The notes under the pieces: generated by a model | Told to the model about the DNA's origin: nothing | Seen by the model: only the letters and a program-made list of their open reading frames with translations | Databases searched by the model: none | Shown here: piece by piece, positions 58,042 through 64,000 of the stretch | How the letters are laid out: each line of letters starts with the position of its first letter | Position numbering within the stretch: the first letter of the stretch is position 1 | Translations under genes and position numbers: made by a program | DNA from: Trebonia kvetii | Lineage (GTDB): Bacteria > Actinomycetota > Actinomycetes > Streptosporangiales > Streptosporangiaceae | DNA: 64,000 nt | Reading direction: 5' to 3' | Assembly (NCBI RefSeq): GCF_007827045.1 | Contig: NZ_RPFW01000001.1 | Coordinates: 968,519 to 1,032,518, forward strand

Positions 58042-60252
58042 CTACCCCTGGATGAGGATGATGGCGGCGGTCAGCGGCCGCTGTGGCGGGATCGCCAGGC
58101 CGATCTCCGCCAGGGCCGCACCGGAAGCCTCCACACCGGATGCAAGGTCGTTCACTAGGCCCGCCTCATGTCCGGGCGTGACGTCGGTCGCCTGGTACCG
58201 GCGCGCGGGGTCAAGGCCGGGAATCCTCATAGCCACCGCCTGATCGTGCCTGGGCACGTCGAGCTGCACGTAGCACATCAGCGCGGTCGACTGGTCAGCC
58301 GCCACGACGCCATGCATCCACGCAGTGTCATCACCGGTGTCAAGCCGGACCACCCGCCCGGAGTGAATCAGGTCCCGATGCGCTTTGTGCAGCTCGATCC
58401 AGGCGGCGAGCTGGTCTAGCTCCTCGCTGCTCGCCTGGGTGATGTCCCACTCGATGCCCATGTGCCCGAACAGGGCCGTGGCGCAGCGCAGCGACAGCGG
58501 CATGTACCGGCCGGTCTGGTGTGAGAACGGGGCGGACACGTGCGCCCCGAGGTACTCGGGCGGCACGAGCTGTGCGGTCCAGCGCTGGATCGACTGCCTG
58601 GCCTGAGCGTCGGTCATGTCCGACGGCCAGACCCGCTGGAACCGCTCAAGGATGGCCAGGTCGATCCGGCCGCCGCCGGCCGCGCACGCCTCCCACTCCA
58701 CATCGGGATACTGCTGGCGCAGCCGGTCCATCAGCGCGTACACCGCCAGCACCTGGGCGTGCGCCGCCGGGGCGCCCGCGTGCATGCCGGAGCCGGCATC
58801 GATGACATCCCGGTTGCAGTCCCACTTGACGTACGAGATCGGGTACTGCGACAGCACGGCGCTGATCTCGCCGAAGAGGTAGTCGGCGACCTCGGGCCTG
58901 GTCAGGTCAAGGACGAGCTGGTGGCGCTGCAGCGGCGGCACCCGCCCGCCCGCCGACAGGATCCAGTCCGGGTGGGCACGGTACAGCTCGGAGTCCGGGT
59001 TCACCATCTCGGGCTCGAACCACAGGCCGAACTGCATGCCGCGGGCCCGCACGTGGTCCGCGAGCCGGTGCAGCCCGCCGGGCCACACCGCCTCGTCGAC
59101 CTGCCAGTCCCCCAGGCCGGCCCGGTCGCTGCGGCGGCCGGTGAACCAGCCATCGTCCAGCACGTACCGTTCCACCCCGATGCCGGCTGCGATATCCGCG
59201 AGCTGCGCCAGCGTAGCGAAATCGTGCCGGAAGTAGACCGCTTCCCAGACGTTCAGGGTCACCGGCCGCTGCGTGCGCGGGTGGGCGGGCAGCGAGCGCA
59301 GGTAATCGTGGAACTGCGCGGCCAGGCCGTCAAGACCGTTCCGGCTGGCAGCGAGAAAGACCCAGGGCGTCGTGTACGCCTCGCCCTGGGCCAGGGTGAT
59401 CTCACCCGGCAGCGGCAGCTCACCGCCACCGATGGTGGTCAGCCCTGGCAGCAGGCGGTGCGGTTCGCCTCCCTCGAGCTCGAGCAGGCTCGACGGCAGC
59501 CGTTCCACGCGGTGCACAGTGTTGCCGCTCCACGCGACGTGCACCCCGTACACCTCCCCGTGGCCGAAGCCGAAGCCGGGCTCCCCGGCCACCCCGACGG
59601 TGGCCGAATCATGGCCGGTGTGGCCACGGCGCCCCTCCCGCAGCCAGAGCCCGTCGCCCAGCTGGTGGCGCTGCGGTATCCGCTCGGCCGTCTGCCGGCC
59701 GGTGAAGTCGAGCACCTCCCCGACCCGGGCGGGTAGCGGGAACACCACCTCCAGGCGGTCCACCACGTAGGGCTGGGCTCCCGTATTTTCCAGCGTGTGC
59801 CGGACCCGGATCGCGCCGCCCTGCACCGCCTCGGCCTCAGTGACCAGCCGCAGGCCGGCCGCCACGTCCTCGGCGCGGACCACGGCCCGGCGGCCATCGG
59901 ACTCAATGCCAGACGGCCGGAAGAGCGGCGACCAGTCCCGCCCAGCCACCGGACAGCTGCCGGCGTCCAGGCGGTAGCCGGACAGTGCAGGACGGCCGAA
60001 CCAGCCAAGGCCGTGCTCGGGCAGCAGCGTGCACGGCCGGGCCGCGGCCAGCAGCGCGACCGCGTCGGCGGGGTCCAGCCCGGCGGAGGGCACCGGCCCG
60101 GCCCAGACGGCGGGCAGCGAACCCGGCCTTGGGAACAGGATCAGCCCGGTGCCGGCGGGCGGATCAAGCGCGGCGATGAGGAGAGGGCCGTTCGCTGGGG
60201 TGACCGACCGCATCGCGGTCAGGTCAGGCGGTGGAGAGGACGTAGCTGGCAT
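58042..60252 (-). CDS. Alpha-galactosidase, glycoside hydrolase family 36
   Basis: 736 residues, normal GH36 length. Nucleophile D478 in ISYVKWDCNRDV and acid/base D545 in VWPSDMTDAQARQ. DDGWFTGRRSDRAGLGDW and GLWFEPEMVNPDSELYRAHP are the standard GH36 barrel motifs. No signal peptide, so it works inside on imported alpha-galactosides (raffinose, melibiose). It has weak ribosome-binding signals and is separated from the galactoside operon by the HTH/nucleotidyltransferase pair, but functionally complements GH42. No LacI-type box was seen in front of it. Confidence 0.94.
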   Translation of the reverse strand: MPATSSPPPDLTAMRSVTPANGPLLIAALDPPAGTGLILFPRPGSLPAVWAGPVPSAGLDPADAVALLAAARPCTLLPEHGLGWFGRPALSGYRLDAGSCPVAGRDWSPLFRPSGIESDGRRAVVRAEDVAAGLRLVTEAEAVQGGAIRVRHTLENTGAQPYVVDRLEVVFPLPARVGEVLDFTGRQTAERIPQRHQLGDGLWLREGRRGHTGHDSATVGVAGEPGFGFGHGEVYGVHVAWSGNTVHRVERLPSSLLELEGGEPHRLLPGLTTIGGGELPLPGEITLAQGEAYTTPWVFLAASRNGLDGLAAQFHDYLRSLPAHPRTQRPVTLNVWEAVYFRHDFATLAQLADIAAGIGVERYVLDDGWFTGRRSDRAGLGDWQVDEAVWPGGLHRLADHVRARGMQFGLWFEPEMVNPDSELYRAHPDWILSAGGRVPPLQRHQLVLDLTRPEVADYLFGEISAVLSQYPISYVKWDCNRDVIDAGSGMHAGAPAAHAQVLAVYALMDRLRQQYPDVEWEACAAGGGRIDLAILERFQRVWPSDMTDAQARQSIQRWTAQLVPPEYLGAHVSAPFSHQTGRYMPLSLRCATALFGHMGIEWDITQASSEELDQLAAWIELHKAHRDLIHSGRVVRLDTGDDTAWMHGVVAADQSTALMCYVQLDVPRHDQAVAMRIPGLDPARRYQATDVTPGHEAGLVNDLASGVEASGAALAEIGLAIPPQRPLTAAIILIQG

Positions 60253-60313
60253 AGGTCTCAGCGTTGCACAGGCTGGTAGCCAGTGGTCCCGCAGGGGAAT
60301 GGTGCCGGGGAAG

Positions 60314-60374
60314 GGTAAGCACGCCCCCGTTCGGGATATTCAAGGCTTTTATCCGGAACGGGGGCGTGATTACC
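60314..60374. terminator. Long hairpin, family A copy 2
   Basis: Nineteen-base arms with one mismatch (60314-60332, GGTAAGCACGCCCCCGTTC; 60356-60374). The loop has GGGATATTCAAGG and TTTTATCC, nearly identical to the hairpin at 10124-10195. It includes the stop codon (60370-60372) of the acyl-CoA synthetase gene and can end that transcript before the GH36 gene. Confidence 0.72.
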
Positions 60375-61887
60375 GTTGCGGCGCCGTGGGAGAGACGACC
60401 TGGTCACGGCGGATTTGGTCGCGGATCTGTCTGCGCAGCAACTTGCCGGTTTCGGTGTACGGCAGCGAAGGGACGAATTCCACCCGCGACGGGGTCCTGG
60501 AGCTGCGCAGCCGCTCGCGCACCCACCGTTGCAGGAGGGCGGCGTCCGCGGTCGCGCCCGCCGCGGGAACCACGACGGCTACCACCTGCTCCCCCCATTC
60601 CGGGTCGGGAAGCCCGACGACCGCTGCCTCGCACACGGCCGGATGCTCAACGAGCACGTCCTCGATCTCGCCCGGTGAGAGGTTCTCACCGCCCCGGACG
60701 ATGATGTCGTCCAGGCGTCCGTCAAGGAAGAGATAGCCGTCGGCGTCGAGGTAACCCGCGTCGCGGGTGGCGAACCAGCCGTCGTTGAGGCGGCCCCCGT
60801 CGAGGTACTCGCCCGCTACCTGCTCGCCGCGGACGAACACCTCGCCCGAGACGCCGGGACCTACCGCCTTGCCGTCTGGCCCGCGGATCTCGATCTGCAC
60901 GCTCGGCAGCGGACGCCCGACGGAATTCAGCCCACGGCGGCTGGCTGCGTCCCCGGCCGCGAACCGGCGGTGATCGTCGGGGTCGAGCACGGCGATGGTT
61001 GAGCTTGTCTCCGTGAGGCCGTAGGCGTTGACGAAATCGACATGCGGCAGCAGCCGCAGGGCCGTCTCGATCGTCTTGGACGGCATCCGTCCGCCCCCGT
61101 AAGACAGGTGCCGCAGGGACGGCAGCCGTTCCCCGTCTGCTAGCAGAACGTCGAGGATGCGGCTGAGCATGGTGGGCACCACCATGGCGTGCGTGACGCT
61201 TTCGTCGTTGACAAGCCGCACCCAGGCGCGCGGCTCGAACGCCTCGAGCTGCACGATGCGTCGTCCGGCGTAAACAGAGCTGAGAATCCCGCTGATCCCG
61301 GCGATGTGGTACGGCGGGACGCTGATCAGCGCCGCATCCCCCGGCTCGGCGCTGAGGAACTCCACGGTGCCGATGATGTAAGCCGCGAGCTGACGGTGGC
61401 GCAGGACCGCCGCCTTCGGCGCGCCGGTCGTCCCGCTGGTGAACAGCAGTGCGGCGATATCCTCCGGAGCCGGGATCCCGGTAGGCGAGTCCGACGCGCC
61501 GTCGCGCACCTCGCTGAGGAACTGCTCACGGGCCATTACCGCAAGTCCCTCGGGGAGCGGCACGGGCAGCGCCGCATCCGGGGCGGTGACCAGGACACCG
61601 TGACCGAGCCGCTCCAGCACGGCGTGCAGCTGATCGGCGGCGAGCCGGTAGCTGACCGGCACGAATGCCTTTCCGGCGAGCGCCGAGCCGAACAGCAGCA
61701 GCGGGACAGCCGCTGAGTTGCCGTCCAGCAGCCCGGCGCGCGGGCCGGGCTTGGACGCGAGCCACTTCCCCGAGTTCCTGGCCAGGCGCAGCAGCTCACG
61801 GTAGCTGGTACCGCCGGAGCGCGGGCCAAGCGCAATGCGCTCGCCCGCGCCGTCCGCGGCCATCTCAAGCAGCAGTGCGATGTTCAT
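60370..61887 (-). CDS. AMP-dependent acyl-CoA synthetase
   Basis: 505 residues. ANL-superfamily motifs: P-loop LLFTSGTTGAPKAAVLRHRQ, YGLTETSSTIAVLDPDD, WFATRDAGYLDADGYLFLDG, RLDDIIVRGGENLSPGEIED, and the C-terminal catalytic Lys in LPYTETGKLLRR. It activates a carboxylic acid to its CoA ester. It is last of a four-gene operon (kinase, acyl-CoA dehydrogenase, small protein, synthetase) with a 6-base gap before it. Substrate unknown; a hydroxy or branched acid is plausible from context. Confidence 0.92.
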   Translation of the reverse strand: MNIALLLEMAADGAGERIALGPRSGGTSYRELLRLARNSGKWLASKPGPRAGLLDGNSAAVPLLLFGSALAGKAFVPVSYRLAADQLHAVLERLGHGVLVTAPDAALPVPLPEGLAVMAREQFLSEVRDGASDSPTGIPAPEDIAALLFTSGTTGAPKAAVLRHRQLAAYIIGTVEFLSAEPGDAALISVPPYHIAGISGILSSVYAGRRIVQLEAFEPRAWVRLVNDESVTHAMVVPTMLSRILDVLLADGERLPSLRHLSYGGGRMPSKTIETALRLLPHVDFVNAYGLTETSSTIAVLDPDDHRRFAAGDAASRRGLNSVGRPLPSVQIEIRGPDGKAVGPGVSGEVFVRGEQVAGEYLDGGRLNDGWFATRDAGYLDADGYLFLDGRLDDIIVRGGENLSPGEIEDVLVEHPAVCEAAVVGLPDPEWGEQVVAVVVPAAGATADAALLQRWVRERLRSSRTPSRVEFVPSLPYTETGKLLRRQIRDQIRRDQVVSPTAPQR

Positions 61888-61893
61888 GCGCGG

Positions 61894-62241
61894 TCAGTCC
61901 GAGGCCGGCAGCTGCCTGGGCGCCACGACCGTCGCCGGGCGCCCGTCCACGGTGATGGTGCCCTCCCCCGGCTTGACACACAGCACCTGCAGCCCGGTTG
62001 CCTCGTCGGTGTAGCGCTTACCGAGGAGGGTGCCGCCGGCGAGCGCCGCGTCCGGCTGCGCACCCCCGCGGTTCCGGCCAGGACGATCCTGGCCGGCGTC
62101 GGCGGGGATTACCTCTGCGCCGCCGATGTGGAAGGTCACCGGCCCGGCGGGGGCTCGCACGACGACGACCTCGGTGTCGCAGACCGCACTGCGCCAGCGC
62201 GACCCCGGCTTCAGGTCCACCGTTCCCGCTTCTGATGTCAA
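61894..62241 (-). CDS. Conserved small protein in acyl-CoA operon
   Basis: 115 residues from a TTG at 62241 with GAGGAGG 6 bases upstream (inside the acyl-CoA dehydrogenase end). Features: KPGSRWRSAVCDTEVVVVRA near the start, TLLGKRYTDEATGLQVLCVK in the middle, and the end RQLPASD. The GKRY-TDE...LQVLC-KPG pattern occurs in small proteins of actinomycete acyl-CoA gene clusters, whose role I do not know. Its position between an APH-like kinase/dehydrogenase pair and a synthetase recalls LvaB, the small protein needed by the LvaA kinase, but sequence similarity to LvaB is not established. Confidence 0.75.
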   Translation of the reverse strand: MTSEAGTVDLKPGSRWRSAVCDTEVVVVRAPAGPVTFHIGGAEVIPADAGQDRPGRNRGGAQPDAALAGGTLLGKRYTDEATGLQVLCVKPGEGTITVDGRPATVVAPRQLPASD

Positions 62242-62242
62242 C

Positions 62243-63553
62243 TCAGACCTCCTCGCTGTGCAGCTCGGCCAGTACATCGTGGTAACGGCTCCGGGCCTCG
62301 GCGGCCAGCCTGGGCAGGTGCGTTGCCGGGAAGAGGCCGGACGCGGGCTTGTACCCCTTGAGCAGCTCGCGCGCGAGGGTGATCTTGTGCACCTCGGTCG
62401 CGCCGTCCACGAGTCCCATGTGGAACGACTCCATGATCATCGCGCCGAACGGCATTTCCTCCGACGCGCCGAGCGAGCCGTGAATCTGCAGCGCCCGCGC
62501 GGCCACGTCGTGCAGCACCTGGGGCATGGCTGCCTTGACGGCGGAGATATCGGCCCGTACCTTCCGGTAGTCGTTGTAGCGGTCGATCTTCCAGGCAGTG
62601 TGCAGGACCAGGAGGCGGAACTGCTCCAGCTGGATCCAGGAGTCGGCGATCATCTGCTGGACCAGCTGCTTGCGGGCGAGTTCCTCGCCCTGTGTCCGGC
62701 GGGACAGCGCCCGCTCGCACATCGCGTCGAACGCCTTGCGGACCAGTCCCACGGTCCGCATGGCATGGTGGATCCGGCCGCCGCCCAGGCGGGTCTGCGC
62801 GACGGCGAACCCTCCACCGCGCTCGCCAAGGATATGGTCGGCGGGTATCCGCACGTCGTTGTAGCGCATGTACGCATGGGTGCCCTCGCCGCTGTGCCCG
62901 TACATCCCGACGTTGCGGACGATCTCCACGCCGGGGGTTTCCCGCGGCACGACGAACATCGACATCCGGCGGTGCGACGGCACTGGCGACTCGTCTGGCG
63001 GCTCGGTGACCGCGAGCACGATCAGGAACGCGGCGAACCGCGCATGCGAGGAGAACCACTTCTCGCCGTTGATCACCCACTCGCCGCCGTCCAGTGTGGC
63101 GGTGGTCGTGAAGCCTGTCGGGTCGGAGCCGCCCGCGGGCTCGGTCATCGAGAACGCGGACACGATGTCGTTGCGCAGCAGGGGATCGAGGTAGCGCCGC
63201 TTCAGCTCAGGTGTTCCGTAGTGCGCGAGGATCTCCGCGTTGCCGGAGTCCGGTGCATGGCAGCCGAAGACGATGGGACCCCAGTGCGAGCGTCCGAGTA
63301 TCTCGTTCATCAGGGCGAGTTTCAGCTGACCGTAACCGGGGCCGCCGAGATTCGGGCCAAGGTGGCAGGCCCACAGTCCGCGCTCGCGGACCTCCTGCTG
63401 CAGCGGGGGAATCAGCCGCTGCCGCGCCGGGTCGGTCATGTCGTACCCGTGACTGATGAGGTGGTCCACCGGCTCCACCTCGTGGCGCATGAAGCCGTCC
63501 ATCCAGTCGAGCTGCGCCTGGAATGCCGGCTCGGTTTCAAAGTCCCAGCTCAT
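62243..63553 (-). CDS. Acyl-CoA dehydrogenase
   Basis: 436 residues. FAD/substrate motifs: VFGCHAPDSGNAEILAHYGT, SAFSMTEPAGGSDPTGFTTT, NGEKWFSSHARFAAF, and C-terminal RALQIHGSLGASEEMPFGAM with VDGATEVHKITLARELLKG. The length and the ATEVHK end fit the ACAD10/11-like and branched-chain group rather than short-chain dehydrogenases. Its start overlaps the kinase stop (ATGA) and its stop is one base before the small protein start. Likely introduces a double bond, or handles a phosphorylated hydroxyacyl-CoA as its APH partner suggests. Confidence 0.92.
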   Translation of the reverse strand: MSWDFETEPAFQAQLDWMDGFMRHEVEPVDHLISHGYDMTDPARQRLIPPLQQEVRERGLWACHLGPNLGGPGYGQLKLALMNEILGRSHWGPIVFGCHAPDSGNAEILAHYGTPELKRRYLDPLLRNDIVSAFSMTEPAGGSDPTGFTTTATLDGGEWVINGEKWFSSHARFAAFLIVLAVTEPPDESPVPSHRRMSMFVVPRETPGVEIVRNVGMYGHSGEGTHAYMRYNDVRIPADHILGERGGGFAVAQTRLGGGRIHHAMRTVGLVRKAFDAMCERALSRRTQGEELARKQLVQQMIADSWIQLEQFRLLVLHTAWKIDRYNDYRKVRADISAVKAAMPQVLHDVAARALQIHGSLGASEEMPFGAMIMESFHMGLVDGATEVHKITLARELLKGYKPASGLFPATHLPRLAAEARSRYHDVLAELHSEEV

Positions 63554-64000
63554 GAATCCTCATTTCGCGGTTTGCCCAGCAGGCGGCGGGCACGGGCGGC
63601 GAGTTCCGCGACCCGGTCCCCGCGGGTGGCCATCCGCTCGTCGGCCGTTTCCCCGCGCAGGTAACGGTCGTGCAGCTGCTGCAGCACGACCGCCGTCTTC
63701 CAGCAGGCGAAGGCCTGGTACCAGCCGATACCGGCGAGGTCGAGGCCGGTCGCGCTGGCGTAGGCGGCGAGGATCTCCTGGTGGCCGGGCAGGCCGAGCG
63801 TCTCCTGGCCGTCCGGGTACATCCCCCGGTCGTCTTGCGTGTCGGCAGGATCCGGCCAGTAGTTGAGCAGGATCCCGACGTCCACCAGCGGATCCCCGAG
63901 CGTGGCCATGTCCCAGTCGAACACCGAGTGCACCCGGTCGGGGTCGGCGGGATCGAACTGGCAGTTGTCCAGCTTGAGGTCGTTATGCAGGATCGCGGAA
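63550..64000 (-). CDS. APH-family phosphotransferase (start beyond window)
   Basis: The C-terminal 149 residues of a kinase of the aminoglycoside-phosphotransferase fold. Catalytic loop ILHNDLKLDNCQFDP (the H-x-D of the family reads HND, with the Asp as base and Asn following later), then the DFG-equivalent VFDWDMATLGDPLVDVGILL and a helical end GDRVAELAARARRLLGK. In ACAD10/11-type systems and LvaA this domain phosphorylates the 4-hydroxyl of hydroxyacyl-CoA. It is first in the operon here and ends in an ATGA overlap with the acyl-CoA dehydrogenase. The N-terminal lobe lies past position 64000. Confidence 0.85.
   Translation of the reverse strand, partial: SAILHNDLKLDNCQFDPADPDRVHSVFDWDMATLGDPLVDVGILLNYWPDPADTQDDRGMYPDGQETLGLPGHQEILAAYASATGLDLAGIGWYQAFACWKTAVVLQQLHDRYLRGETADERMATRGDRVAELAARARRLLGKPRNEDS

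Noticed and set aside
1..64000. tRNA, rRNA, CRISPR arrays, prophage and biosynthetic gene cluster genes
   Set aside because: No cloverleaf-like segment, regular spacer array, phage structural gene, or PKS/NRPS domain was seen while reading both strands; small RNAs without conserved sequence cannot be excluded.

Overview
The window is high-GC DNA from a soil-type actinomycete. Evidence is the Lsr2 nucleoid protein, an ECF42 sigma factor next to its DGPF partner, a deazaflavin-type (DUF385) reductase, a GylR-like glycerol regulator, frequent GTG/TTG starts and strong codon bias. No rRNA, tRNA, CRISPR array or prophage was seen. The species cannot be named from this sequence.

Layout. 1-3949: a ferric-reductase-like/ApbE flavinylation operon, divergent from an OmpR-type two-component pair. 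4004-8605: secreted PLL/tectonin-like beta-propeller proteins. One is split by a 1554-bp IS110 element whose upstream non-coding end contains four segments that read as bridge-RNA guides to its own ends and to the gene it hit. The next is an intact propeller fused to a polysaccharide deacetylase. 8.7-15.0 kb: a decayed zone with remnants of Sel1, MFS, NAD(P)-reductase and LuxR genes, and a NarL-type kinase/regulator pair in which both genes carry a frameshift. It also has a Rieske oxygenase and a membrane protein. 15.3-24.1 kb: a secreted Cys-rich protein, a GntR/amino-acid permease operon, redox enzymes, Lsr2, and the ECF42/DGPF/AhpD-like group. 24.3-28.3 kb: a 1337-residue secreted multidomain GH3 glycosidase.

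28.8-42.6 kb is a catabolic island. It contains a KstD-like flavoprotein, IclR and two TetR regulators, a two-domain CoA-transferase, a crotonase, two M24 (creatinase/Xaa-Pro) proteins of which one lacks its metal ligands, an amidohydrolase, ferredoxin, P450 and SDR. Two operons diverge from about 39.3 kb and each ends in a related TetR gene. The logic is oxidation and CoA-dependent breakdown of a hydrophobic or cyclic substrate that I cannot name.

42.8-50 kb: a large surface-anchored repeat protein, another patch of gene remnants, and glpK-glpD with a GylR-like regulator and matching palindromic operators. 50-60.3 kb: a galactoside system (LacI regulator, lipoprotein and two ABC permeases, GH42 beta-galactosidase, separate GH36 alpha-galactosidase) with a small HTH/nucleotidyltransferase pair inside it. 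60.3-64 kb: an acyl-CoA synthetase, small protein, acyl-CoA dehydrogenase and APH-like kinase operon whose composition resembles 4-hydroxyacid (levulinate-type) catabolism; it runs off the right edge.

Two families of hairpin elements recur at gene 3' ends: 10.13 and 60.3 kb, and 30.5 and 40.9 kb. Their stems differ but stay paired while the loops are conserved. These and the IS110 guide RNA are the most interesting non-coding signals here.
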